The notes: a model not told the origin generated them from the sequence alone. A stretch of 30,009 bases of DNA from Comamonadaceae bacterium (GCA_947374505.1 CANCCE010000005.1:1-30009), one strand, 5' to 3'; shown: positions 16,079 through 24,192, counted from the stretch's first letter. Translations and numbers: made by a program.

Positions 16079-17068
16079 ATGTTTCAAAAGGTCCAAGCCA
16101 CCCTGATTGGAACTTTCTTAAGCGCTGCCATCATGGCCGGTGTCACCGCACCGGCGCTAGGCGCCGATTACCCGAATCGGCCCGTCAAATTCGTTGTGCC
16201 ATCAACCCCGGGGGGCGCGATTGACATCCTCGCGCGCATCATCGCCCCCAAACTCTCTGCTAAATGGGGACAACCGGTCGTGATCGACAACCGTGCCGGC
16301 GCCGGTGGCATCATTGGCACGGAGGCTGTGGCCAAGTCGCTTGCGGACGGCCATACGCTGCTGCTCGTCACCACAGGTTTTGTCACCAATCAAATGCTCT
16401 ACAGCCGGGTGCCGTACACCACACCGGGTGACTTCACACCGGTCACCATCATTGGTGTCACGCCCAACATCCTGGTTGCACACCCGTCAGCGGGCGTCAG
16501 CTCACTGAAAGAACTGATCGCCCTTGGAAAAGCGAAACCGGGCACACTCAACTTCGGCTCTTCCGGCGTAGGCAGTGCAGGTCATCTGCAGATGTTGCTG
16601 TTGACCCAACTGACAGGCATTGAGATGACGCACATCCCCTACAGCGGAAGCGGTGCCGCCACATCCGCAATTCTGTCGGGCCAGACGCAATTGCTGTCGA
16701 CTGCCGTCAGCGCCATCCGCAATCACATCAACAACAAGTCGGTCATACCGCTGGCGGTGATGGCGTCTAAACGGACTGAGTCTCAGCCAAACGTTCCGAC
16801 GATTACCGAGGCCGGCGTGCCAGACTATTCATCTGATGGCTGGTATGGTCTGATCGGGCCAAAGGGCATGAAACCCGACGTCCTGGACAAGCTCTATCGG
16901 GATGTACTTGAAGTCATCAAGATGCCGGAAGTAATCACGCAACTGAAGGATGCCGGTTTCGAGCCGGGGGGCATGCCTCCGGCAGACTTCGTCAAGTATC
17001 TCCACAATGAAGTCTCGACTTGGCAGAAAGTACTGGCCAAGACGGCCCCGTCAAACATTCAGAAATGA
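16079..17068 (+). CDS. TctC/Bug-family periplasmic solute-binding protein (second of three)
   Basis: A 329-residue protein with CGGGAGA about seven bases upstream of its ATG. Signal peptide residues 1-29 end in APALGA before DYPNRPVKFVVPSTPGGAIDILARIIAP. DNRAGAGGIIGTEAVAKS, LNFGSSGVGSAGHLQMLLL and HIPYSGSGAATSAILSGQ are typical Bug segments of the carboxylate-clamping loops. It is downstream of MmgE/PrpD paralogue 2 in an apparent two-gene unit, so its ligand is likely the substrate of that enzyme or of the divergent operon. No tctAB genes accompany it. Confidence 0.93.
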   Translation: MFQKVQATLIGTFLSAAIMAGVTAPALGADYPNRPVKFVVPSTPGGAIDILARIIAPKLSAKWGQPVVIDNRAGAGGIIGTEAVAKSLADGHTLLLVTTGFVTNQMLYSRVPYTTPGDFTPVTIIGVTPNILVAHPSAGVSSLKELIALGKAKPGTLNFGSSGVGSAGHLQMLLLTQLTGIEMTHIPYSGSGAATSAILSGQTQLLSTAVSAIRNHINNKSVIPLAVMASKRTESQPNVPTITEAGVPDYSSDGWYGLIGPKGMKPDVLDKLYRDVLEVIKMPEVITQLKDAGFEPGGMPPADFVKYLHNEVSTWQKVLAKTAPSNIQK

Positions 17069-17175
17069 TGTCAAAAAGGGGCGCGTGTCAGCTTCATGCG
17101 TCTGAGATTCTTACTCACTGCTAGGTGACTTTTCGCTACACTGGCTTGCCCCCTACAAAAAGGCAGAGAAGCATC

Positions 17176-18054
17176 ATGAAAGCCCTTGTCAGCCGCGCCC
17201 TTTTGGATCCTTTTTATTCCATCGCATGGTGCTTGTCGCTGGCGTTCTCGATAAGCGCCTGCACGAACCTGAGCGCCCTGCCATCGACATCAGCGAAGGC
17301 GCCCACGCTGAGCAAAGAGCGAATTGCCGAGATCATCACCAGCCCGGATCGAAGTGCAGCAGACCGCAGCAATGACGCTAGGCGCAAACCCGATCAATTG
17401 CTGACGCTCATCGCTGTCCGGCCTGACATGGTCGCCTTGGATTTGAGTGCGGGTGGCGGCTTCACCACTGAACTCTTAGCGCGCGCAGTAGGGCCCACTG
17501 GGCGGGTCTATGGACAAAGTGCACCGCGCGTCCCCGTCAACCCGCAACGTCAACCGGTGGCGCCTGAAGACGGAGCGGCTCCGATAACGGCACAGCCCAC
17601 GGTGCGCCTCACCTCGCCCCAAGCCTTGGCGGAACGCGCGAAGAATCCGCGGGTCGCCAACATCATTCCGGTCGTGCGTACATTTGAAGACCCCGTCCCA
17701 CCGGAAGTGGCGTCGGGTGGACTCGACCTGGTGACGCTGATATTCAATTACCACGATCTGGGCCACATGGGTGTGGATCGCGCACGGATGAACAGCGCTT
17801 TGTTTGCGGCACTCAAATCAGGCGGAATCTATGTGATTGCGGACCATGCAGGACGTCCGGGGACGGGCATTTCAGAAGCGGGGACGCTGCACCGTATTGA
17901 AGAAGCCTTCTTGCGCCAAGAAGTGGAATCAGCAGGCTTCAAACTGGCGGCCGAAGGGACGTTTGCGCGCAACCCATCAGACCCACGCGACAAAAACACA
18001 CCGGTGCCAGCGCAGCCCAAAGACGGCTTTGTCCTGAAGTTTGTCAAACCGTGA
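17176..18054 (+). CDS. Putative lipoprotein with class I methyltransferase-like fold
   Basis: A 292-residue protein from ATG 17176, with GCAGAGAAG upstream; a longer reading from 17125 has no ribosome site. The N-terminus has a hydrophobic stretch (AWCLSLAFSISAC) with an ISAC lipobox, predicting export and lipid attachment. The rest resembles the COG4798-type predicted methyltransferases: VALDLSAGGGFTTELLARAVGPTGRVYG is a motif I-like segment, and GGIYVIADHAGRPG is a later strand. An insert (about residues 120-160) rich in proline and glutamine interrupts the fold. S-adenosylmethionine is not expected in the periplasm, so the exported form may bind something else or have lost catalysis. The family call rests on motif reading only. 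Confidence 0.75.
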   Translation: MKALVSRALLDPFYSIAWCLSLAFSISACTNLSALPSTSAKAPTLSKERIAEIITSPDRSAADRSNDARRKPDQLLTLIAVRPDMVALDLSAGGGFTTELLARAVGPTGRVYGQSAPRVPVNPQRQPVAPEDGAAPITAQPTVRLTSPQALAERAKNPRVANIIPVVRTFEDPVPPEVASGGLDLVTLIFNYHDLGHMGVDRARMNSALFAALKSGGIYVIADHAGRPGTGISEAGTLHRIEEAFLRQEVESAGFKLAAEGTFARNPSDPRDKNTPVPAQPKDGFVLKFVKP

Positions 18055-18061
18055 GGTGACG

Positions 18062-18077
18062 GCTGAGCCAGCTCAGC
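18062..18077. other. Perfect hairpin between convergent genes
   Basis: GCTGAG CCAG CTCAGC forms a six-pair stem with a four-base loop, just after the methyltransferase-like gene and overlapping the stop of the GH13 gene. There is no U-tract on either strand, so it is a weak candidate for a shared transcription stop. Confidence 0.3.
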
Positions 18078-19536
18078 AGTTCATCGTCAGCCGGCGTCTG
18101 GATTTGACATCCAGATAACCAATCGTCGACTTCTTGAATTTCAAATCAACGAACAAGTCACAATAAAACTCGCCGTGCCGCCAGCACATGGAGACGCTGG
18201 TTTCGTTGGAGTACTTCAGGTGGAAGACGCCATCGAAGGCCGGGTAAGTGCAGCGAAATTCCATGAGCTTGAGCAGGCGCCGGACCACCGGTGTTTTGAC
18301 CGCTTCGTCAACCTCGTCCAGCGTGTAGTGGTGCCGGTTGATGTCACGCATTTCACCCGTGGCTTCCATCAGCTCTAGGTCGTTGCTGCCGGCCAGCAAG
18401 CCAACGTAGTAGACCTGCGGAATGCCCGGCGCGAAGAACTGCACCGCACGCGCGGCGATGTAGGCATCGTCGTTTCTTTTGAGCGCGTCGTAATAAGTGC
18501 AGGTCAACTGGTAGATCGCGCCGACGCTGTGCACATTGGCCGCAGAGCGACGCAAGATCGGGTCTGCACTGCGTTGGCTGACGTTGTCAATCACTGCCTG
18601 GATTTCGGCCTTGGGCAAGATACCTTCGACGTCCGGAATACAAATGCCGTCGTGCGTGTCCAGCACCGTGAGCTGATTCCGCGGGCACATGCGCAGCCAT
18701 TGCTTGAGGAAGACGCTGTTGCATTCGAGCAGCGAAAAAAGCAGCAACGGCGCCAGCGCAAAACCGTAAGGGTGCATGCCGTGTAGCGCAATCGCGTACT
18801 GAAAACTGGAGTGGTCGTGCACCTCGGGCACGGTCTCAGCGCCGTTTTCACGGGCCACACCATCGACCCACTTGAGAATGTCGTAGACGTCCGGCTCGAC
18901 CAAGAAACAGCTGGTGCCGATTTCCTTGGTGGTGTAGCCAAATGCGTCCAGTCGAAACAGCTTGACGCCGCGCTCCGCCAGGAAGGCCATGTAGTCCTCC
19001 ATCAGCGCATAAGTCTTGGGTGAGCGGTAGTTCAGATCGATCTGGCTTTCGGTGAAGGTGCACCAAACACGGCCTGTGCTGCCGTCGGCAAAGGTGATTT
19101 CCCGAAACGGTTCTTTTTCCTTGCGGATGTGAATGCGGGCCAGGTCATCGGCCGAAATTGGGCCCAGCCGGTCAACGTGGACAAACAAGTCTGCGTGCTC
19201 AGAGGCGTAGCCCTTGGCCACAAAGTCTTTGAACTCCTCAGACTCGTCCGAAATATGGTTCAGCGTCAGGTCTAAACACAAGTCAAAGCGGCTGGAGATT
19301 TTCTCGATGTCTTCCCAGGTGCCGTACTTTGGATCAATCTCTTTATGCGTCAGTGGCGAAAACCCGCCATCCGCGTTGGACGGGTAAGGCGGCAAGATGT
19401 GGATGCCGCCGATCACGCGCGAGAAATGCTTGTCAATCGTGTTGTACAAGTCGGTGAGGTTATTCCCCATGCGATCGGGATAAGCGATCAGCTGGATCTT
19501 GTTGCGTAATGTCATTGACGGGGGGTGCTCCTGCAT
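18073..19536 (-). CDS. GH13 subfamily 18 glycoside phosphorylase (sucrose-phosphorylase-like)
   Basis: A 487-residue protein. The start is set at ATG 19536, preceded four bases upstream by GGGAGG; ATG 19515, eight codons downstream of that start, would begin exactly like known sucrose phosphorylases (MTLRNKIQLIAYPDRMG) and is an alternative. The catalytic set of the family is present: nucleophile Asp197 (FRLDAFGY), acid/base Glu238 (VPEVHDH) and Asp296 (LDTHDGI), and the end of the barrel GSNDLELMEATGEMRDINRHHY is diagnostic. The enzyme should reversibly phosphorolyse a glucosyl-fructoside or glucosyl-glycerate-type substrate, giving glucose 1-phosphate; which one cannot be told. It is a cytoplasmic protein (no signal peptide) and has no sugar transporter next to it. 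Confidence 0.88.
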   Translation of the reverse strand: MQEHPPSMTLRNKIQLIAYPDRMGNNLTDLYNTIDKHFSRVIGGIHILPPYPSNADGGFSPLTHKEIDPKYGTWEDIEKISSRFDLCLDLTLNHISDESEEFKDFVAKGYASEHADLFVHVDRLGPISADDLARIHIRKEKEPFREITFADGSTGRVWCTFTESQIDLNYRSPKTYALMEDYMAFLAERGVKLFRLDAFGYTTKEIGTSCFLVEPDVYDILKWVDGVARENGAETVPEVHDHSSFQYAIALHGMHPYGFALAPLLLFSLLECNSVFLKQWLRMCPRNQLTVLDTHDGICIPDVEGILPKAEIQAVIDNVSQRSADPILRRSAANVHSVGAIYQLTCTYYDALKRNDDAYIAARAVQFFAPGIPQVYYVGLLAGSNDLELMEATGEMRDINRHHYTLDEVDEAVKTPVVRRLLKLMEFRCTYPAFDGVFHLKYSNETSVSMCWRHGEFYCDLFVDLKFKKSTIGYLDVKSRRRLTMNC

Positions 19537-19569
19537 GTTGCCTCCCATCATGGCCCATTGCTATAACCT

Positions 19570-19579
19570 TTGCATGCAA
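19570..19579. promoter_or_regulatory. Palindrome TTGCATGCAA upstream of the GH13 gene
   Basis: A perfect 10-bp palindrome 34 bases upstream of the GH13 start, just upstream of a TTATAG -10-like box on the minus strand. LacI/GalR regulators use sites of this general look, but no such regulator is in the window and a 10-bp palindrome is weak evidence on its own. Confidence 0.3.
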
Positions 19580-19656
19580 CCGGATCCTAAAGTACTCTCC
19601 ATCAATATTCATTTTCAATAGATTCAAGACGCGGTTTGCACAGGTAACATTTGCGT

Positions 19657-20682
19657 ATGAAGTTTTCCCCCAACTCCAAAACCGCAGACCTTTCAGATGC
19701 GGTGACACGTCGCCACTGGTTGAGCTTGGCCGTCAGTCTGTCGCTGACAGCAAGCGTTTTTGCACAGTCAAAAGCCACGGCAAGCTGGCCCGCCAAGGCC
19801 CTCAAAATCGTTGTCGCTTACCCGCCCGGGGGTGCCAGCGATGTCGTCGCCCGCGCACTGGCTGAACGCCTGGCGATCCGTTTGAATGTTGCCGTGGTGA
19901 TTGAAAACAAGGCCGGCGCCAGCGGCACGCTGGGTGTCAACGCCGTGGCCAAGGCCGTGCCTGACGGTTACACGCTCGGTTTTTCAGCCATCTCACCGCT
20001 GACACTCAGCCCGCACCTTGGTAAATCCTTGTTCGACCCACTCAAGGACTTGGCTCCGGTGGCCAACGTGATGTATTCACCGGTGTTGATCCTGGCCACA
20101 TCGGCCACCACAGACGCTGATTTCAAAGCCTTGCTGGCAACGGCACGGGCTAAGCCCGGTGCGGTGCGGTGGGCCACCTCGGGCCCAGCCTCACTCGGCC
20201 ACGTTGTACTGGAACAAATTCGCGACGTCGCCAAGATAGACATCAGCCACGTGCCCTACAAAGGCGGTGGCCCGCAAATCACCGACGCCTTGGGCGGTCA
20301 GTTTGAGGTGCTTTCGGTCAACGCCTCGGCGTCTGTGTTGCAATACATCAAGGCTGGCAAGTTGCGACCTCTGGCCGTTGGTGCACCGGCGCGGCTTGAC
20401 AGCCTGCCAGAGGTGAAAACGCTGGCTGAGCAGGGATATCCGGCGGCCAACCTGAGTTCATACTTTGGGGTTCTGGCACCAGCCGGCACACCCGCAGCGG
20501 TCATCGACAGGTTGAATCTGGAGATCAATGCAGCGCTGGCTCAGCCGGCCCTGCGCGAACGACTGAAGGCGGCTGAGTGCCTGCCCACACAAGGCTCCCC
20601 GGCAGAATTTTCAAAGCTCATCCACAACGAATTCGGGAACATGGCCCGGATCGTGCAACAGGCTCAGATGAAAGCAGAATAA
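19657..20682 (+). CDS. TctC/Bug-family solute-binding protein with Tat-like signal (third of three)
   Basis: A 341-residue protein from ATG 19657. The leader is longer than in the other two copies and contains TRRHWLSLAVSLSLTASVFAQ, a twin-arginine-like signal followed by a hydrophobic stretch and an AxA-type cut. The mature part KIVVAYPPGGASDVVARALAERL, IENKAGASGTLGVNAVAKAVPDGY, VPYKGGGPQITDALGGQ and SYFGVLAPAGTP is standard Bug. It diverges from the GH13 gene and stands alone, ending before a terminator-like hairpin (20760-20784). It shares no operon with the acid-catabolism genes; the ligand is unknown. Confidence 0.92.
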   Translation: MKFSPNSKTADLSDAVTRRHWLSLAVSLSLTASVFAQSKATASWPAKALKIVVAYPPGGASDVVARALAERLAIRLNVAVVIENKAGASGTLGVNAVAKAVPDGYTLGFSAISPLTLSPHLGKSLFDPLKDLAPVANVMYSPVLILATSATTDADFKALLATARAKPGAVRWATSGPASLGHVVLEQIRDVAKIDISHVPYKGGGPQITDALGGQFEVLSVNASASVLQYIKAGKLRPLAVGAPARLDSLPEVKTLAEQGYPAANLSSYFGVLAPAGTPAAVIDRLNLEINAALAQPALRERLKAAECLPTQGSPAEFSKLIHNEFGNMARIVQQAQMKAE

Positions 20683-20759
20683 TCCCGTAGGCAGGGTGCA
20701 CCATTCAAAAGCCAGCCCACGCACTTCATAGGGACTTCTGTCCAGCTGAGTTATTTTCA

Positions 20760-20784
20760 AGCCCACATGGGGCTCCATTTTTTT
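20760..20784 (+). terminator. Possible rho-independent terminator after the third TctC gene
   Basis: AGCCC ACATG GGGCT gives a five-pair GC-rich stem, followed after three bases by seven T residues (20778-20784). It is only ten bases upstream of the TTG start of the MFS gene, so it could also attenuate that gene if the two are co-transcribed. Confidence 0.4.
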
Positions 20785-20794
20785 CATTTGCCGT

Positions 20795-22000
20795 TTGACC
20801 ACTCTTTCCACCTCCACCCAACGTTCCGCCTTACTTCTGTCATTTGCCACTTTTGGCAGCATGGCGATTCAGCGCATTTGCGATGCCATGCTGCCCGAGC
20901 TTTCGCGTGTTTTCAACGTCAGCATCAGCGAGGCTGCGCGGGTGGTCTGGATGTTTGCCGTGGTCTATGGCGCAGCACAGCTTTTTTACGGCCCGATGGG
21001 CGACCGCTTGGGCAAATTCCGCATCGTCACCTACGCCACCATCGGTTGCAGCCTAGCCAGTTTGGTGGCTGTGTTTGCAGGCAGCCTGAACGCGCTGGTG
21101 CTGGCTCGTGTCCTCACGGGTTTGTGCGCAGCAGCTCTCATTCCGTTGTCGATGGCGTGGATCGGCGACGCCGTGCCTTACGAACAACGCCAGGAAACGC
21201 TGGCCAAGGTTGGACTCGGCACCACGGTGGGGCTGGTGGGCGGGCAATTGATGGGTGGACTGCTGACCGACACTTTGGGCTGGCGCTGGGCTTTTGTCTT
21301 GATGACGCTGCTGTTTGCAGTGATCGGCGCGCTCTTATACGGCGACTTAAAACAGCAAACGTCCACGACAAGCAACGGCCAAGATAGGCAGAATCGACCG
21401 GCTTTCTTGGGCCAAGCCTTGCGAATCGTGACCCAGTCGTGGGCACGCTACATCCTTTTGATCGCCATCGTGGAAGGTGCTTGTGGCTTCGGTGTACTGG
21501 CCATCATTGCTTCACACCTGCACCGCGAGCTGGCGCTGTCGCTCACCGCATCGGGCGCCATCGTGGCGATGTTCGGTGTCGGCGGCGTGGTCTACATGGC
21601 ACTGGCCCGGCATTTGATTCGGCGCTTTGGTGAAACCGGCTTGGCGCAATGGGGCGGCAGCTTGATGGGTGTTTCGTTTTTAGTACTGGGTTTTGCCACT
21701 TGGTGGCCCTTGACGCCGCTGGTCAGCCTGTGCGCCGGATTCGGGTTTTTCATGTTTCACAACACGATGCAGCTGCACGCGACCCAAATGGCGCCGACGG
21801 CCCGCGGCACAGCGGTGTCACTGTTTGCCTCCTGTCTTTTTATAGGTCAGGCTGGGGGCGTTCTACTGGCCGCCAACCTGATTGCGCTGCTAGGCTCCGG
21901 GGTGGTGATTGCCTTGGGCGGCGGCGGCATCATGGCGCTGGGGTTCATTCTGGCCAGAGGCTTGCGCAAGCATGCCCTTAAAACTGATACCGCCCTGTGA
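20795..22000 (+). CDS. Major facilitator superfamily transporter (DHA1-like)
   Basis: A 401-residue, strongly hydrophobic protein with about twelve membrane segments. FYGPMGDRLGKFRIVTYATIGC is the MFS motif A loop between helices 2 and 3, and LVLARVLTGLCAAALIPLSMAWIGDAVPYEQRQ gives the helix 4-5 region typical of drug/proton antiporters. The start is uncertain: a TTG at 20795 is the furthest upstream start codon in frame after a stop at 20747, and the ATG at 20861 would remove part of helix 1, so I use the TTG. Probable role: proton-driven efflux of a small molecule from the cytoplasm. Its last 23 bases overlap the convergent MOSC gene. Confidence 0.88.
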   Translation: MTTLSTSTQRSALLLSFATFGSMAIQRICDAMLPELSRVFNVSISEAARVVWMFAVVYGAAQLFYGPMGDRLGKFRIVTYATIGCSLASLVAVFAGSLNALVLARVLTGLCAAALIPLSMAWIGDAVPYEQRQETLAKVGLGTTVGLVGGQLMGGLLTDTLGWRWAFVLMTLLFAVIGALLYGDLKQQTSTTSNGQDRQNRPAFLGQALRIVTQSWARYILLIAIVEGACGFGVLAIIASHLHRELALSLTASGAIVAMFGVGGVVYMALARHLIRRFGETGLAQWGGSLMGVSFLVLGFATWWPLTPLVSLCAGFGFFMFHNTMQLHATQMAPTARGTAVSLFASCLFIGQAGGVLLAANLIALLGSGVVIALGGGGIMALGFILARGLRKHALKTDTAL

Positions 22001-22883
22001 CCACCTGCCCCACTTTGAGCAACTGATCCACGCCTTCGAGGGTGATGGTGTTCATGCCAAAAGACAGCGCACCGTTCAGCCGCGCATCTTGCCGGTAGGT
22101 CTGCAACATGTCGTTCACCACCGGTGTGCTGCTGGCGTTCAGCGGGTCGATGTTGACGATCGGGCAACGCGGGCACGGTTTGACTGGCTGCAAGCGCACC
22201 GTCCCTTCTGCCGTCACGATCTCCAGCTGTTGCAGACGGTCTTCGTCGTGCGAGGTCATCGCGTCGGTTTGTGCAACACCGGGTGCATCACCGAGCACGA
22301 TATTCGGCCGGAAGCGCGCCATGGTCACGACCTCTTTTCCGGCCGCACGCAGCTTGTCGTTGAGGCCGTTGAGTGAGGCTTCGCTGGTGAGCAGCAGCGG
22401 GTAACCGTCGCTGAATTGGTTCAGTGCCTCCATACCGCCCGTCCAGCTCAGGCTGGAAGCTCGCTTGTGCTCCGGGTCAAAACGCACCAACCGCGCTTTG
22501 ACGCCCAGATAGTCACTGACCCACTGCGCCGCCGTCGCACCCATGTCGTAGGCGGCCACTTCTTGGCCCCAAACGCTGGCTTGCACAGCCGCTTCAACCT
22601 TGTCAATTGCCAAGTGCAGTGCCAGCATGCCGGGCGCCCGCAGCACGATGTCGTCGGTGCGCAGCTGCGGCTGAATCAGCGCCATGCGCGGCAACTCACG
22701 CTGCGTCAAAAAGGCGTTGTTCTCGTCGACCACCATCCAGGCGCGGTCTAAGTCCAGACCGGTTTCGGTGAGATAAGCCTCTTTGACCGCCACGCCGGCA
22801 CAGGACTTGACGGGGTAAACGTACAGCTGCGCGATAACGGCGCTGAAGTCAGGGGCGTTCTGGGGGCGAGTGGTGTCGGTCAA
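21978..22883 (-). CDS. MOSC-domain protein (YcbX-like)
   Basis: A 301-residue protein with an N-terminal MOSC_N beta-barrel (IAQLYVYPVKSCAGVAVKEAYLTETGLDLDRAWMVVD) and a C-terminal MOSC domain containing the conserved cysteine region KPCPRCPIVNID. Such proteins carry a molybdenum cofactor and, in the YcbX group, reduce N-hydroxylated compounds with an iron-sulfur partner; here no fused ferredoxin domain is seen, as the protein ends after the MOSC domain. It starts with TTG, supported by GAAGGA five bases upstream. It converges with the MFS gene with a 23-base overlap and is divergent from the UbiH-type gene. Confidence 0.88.
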   Translation of the reverse strand: MTDTTRPQNAPDFSAVIAQLYVYPVKSCAGVAVKEAYLTETGLDLDRAWMVVDENNAFLTQRELPRMALIQPQLRTDDIVLRAPGMLALHLAIDKVEAAVQASVWGQEVAAYDMGATAAQWVSDYLGVKARLVRFDPEHKRASSLSWTGGMEALNQFSDGYPLLLTSEASLNGLNDKLRAAGKEVVTMARFRPNIVLGDAPGVAQTDAMTSHDEDRLQQLEIVTAEGTVRLQPVKPCPRCPIVNIDPLNASSTPVVNDMLQTYRQDARLNGALSFGMNTITLEGVDQLLKVGQVVTGRYQF

Positions 22884-22988
22884 AAGAGTCCTTCAAAGAT
22901 GGATGCAAGTGGCGCGCAAGAGGGGCCCTATGGGGGCATTCAAACACGGCTGTCAGCGCTGATTTTGCACTGCCTCCTAAAATGCCCC

Positions 22989-24116
22989 ATGCCCAAGAAT
23001 TTTGATGTGTGTATTCGTGGCGACGGGATTGTCGGACGCACGCTGGCGTTGCTGCTGGCGCGCGAGCGGCTGCGCGTGGCGCTGGTCGCCCAACCCGCGC
23101 CAATACCCGTGGCCGAAGACGTGCGCGCTTATGCGCTGAACGGTGTCTCGCGTGCCCTGCTGATGCAGCTGCGCGCCTGGCCGACAACACCAGCCGTCAC
23201 GCCCGTCAGCGAGATGCGCGTGTGGGGTGACAGCGGTGGCCGGCTCGATTTCACGCTGCCAACGAGTTCAGCCGCAGCCCCTGGCGCCCGGCCGTCTGAG
23301 GCGTTGGCTTGGATCGTCGATGTGCCAGCGCTTGAACAACAACTCGCCGAGGCCTTGCGCTTTGCGCCTGAAGTCGAGTACGTCTCCTCGCCAGAAGAAG
23401 CCGCAGCCAAGCTCACCGTGGTCTGCGAAGGCCAGAAAAGCAGCAGCCGACACGAGTTTGGCGCAGGCTGGACGGTCAAACCCTATGACCAGAAAGCGGT
23501 TGCAGCGCGGCTGGAATCAGATCGACCGCACGGCGGCGTAGCGAGGCAATGGTTTGGCCAAGGCGACGTACTCGGCTTGCTGCCGGTGGCAGGCGCAGGG
23601 GCAAATGCGCTGGCGCTGGTCTGGTCGGTGCCGGTGGCACGTGCCGACGCCTTGCAAAAAATGTCGCCCGACCAATTAGTCGCAACCGTACAGCAAGTCT
23701 GCGGCGACGAAGCCGGTCAGTTGCAACTCAGCGGCCCGGTGGCCAGCTGGCCGCTGAATTTATCCAGCGCAGAGCGCTGGGTCGGCCCCGGCTGGGCGCT
23801 GGCGGGCGACGCCGCGCACACGGTCCATCCGATGGCGGGCCAAGGTTTGAACTTAGGCTTGGCCGATGTGAAGGCACTGGCTGAGGTGTTAAGGGGCCGC
23901 GAATACTGGCGCTCGCTGGGCGACGAAAAACTACTGCGCCGCTACGAGCGCGCCCGCAAGGCCGACGTGCTGGCGATGGCCACCGTGACCGACGGCCTGC
24001 ACGGCCTCTTTGCCCACACCGACGCCCGCTGGCAAGCGCTGCGCAACTGGGGCATGAAAGGCGTAGCGCGCAGCGGCCCTCTCAAAGCCTGGCTGACGCG
24101 GCAAGCGACCGGCTAA
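22989..24116 (+). CDS. FAD-dependent monooxygenase, UbiH/UbiF/VisC/COQ6 family
   Basis: A 375-residue protein from ATG 22989; the reading frame is open further up to 22899 but that part does not resemble the family. DVCIRGDGIVGRTLALLLARERLRVALV is the N-terminal dinucleotide-binding fold (one glycine of GxGxxG is kept in an RGDGIVG variant), and GPGWALAGDAAHTVHPMAGQGLNLGLADV holds the flavin GD motif around Asp274. The family hydroxylates the ubiquinone ring. Which ring position is used cannot be assigned, because Burkholderiales carry several paralogues. The two central domains look shorter than in E. coli UbiH. It is followed by a repeat-like element and dsbC. Confidence 0.85.
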   Translation: MPKNFDVCIRGDGIVGRTLALLLARERLRVALVAQPAPIPVAEDVRAYALNGVSRALLMQLRAWPTTPAVTPVSEMRVWGDSGGRLDFTLPTSSAAAPGARPSEALAWIVDVPALEQQLAEALRFAPEVEYVSSPEEAAAKLTVVCEGQKSSSRHEFGAGWTVKPYDQKAVAARLESDRPHGGVARQWFGQGDVLGLLPVAGAGANALALVWSVPVARADALQKMSPDQLVATVQQVCGDEAGQLQLSGPVASWPLNLSSAERWVGPGWALAGDAAHTVHPMAGQGLNLGLADVKALAEVLRGREYWRSLGDEKLLRRYERARKADVLAMATVTDGLHGLFAHTDARWQALRNWGMKGVARSGPLKAWLTRQATG

Positions 24117-24120
24117 TTTT

Positions 24121-24163
24121 CGTCATTGCGAGCGCAGCGCGGCCACCCATGCCTCGCGACGAC
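24121..24163. repeat. Putative dispersed palindromic repeat (REP-like)
   Basis: Between the UbiH-type gene and dsbC lies GTCATTGCGAG (24122-24132) and, twenty bases on, CTCGCGACGAC (24153-24163), which pair at 9 of 11 positions by strict complementarity and at the rest by G-U. GTCATTGCGAG followed by GC-rich words is the typical opening of intergenic repeats seen in several bacterial genomes. Only one copy is in this window, so the repeat nature is inferred from the look. Confidence 0.4.
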
Positions 24164-24192
24164 ACCTCAACCACTGAACTCAGGATCTTCAG

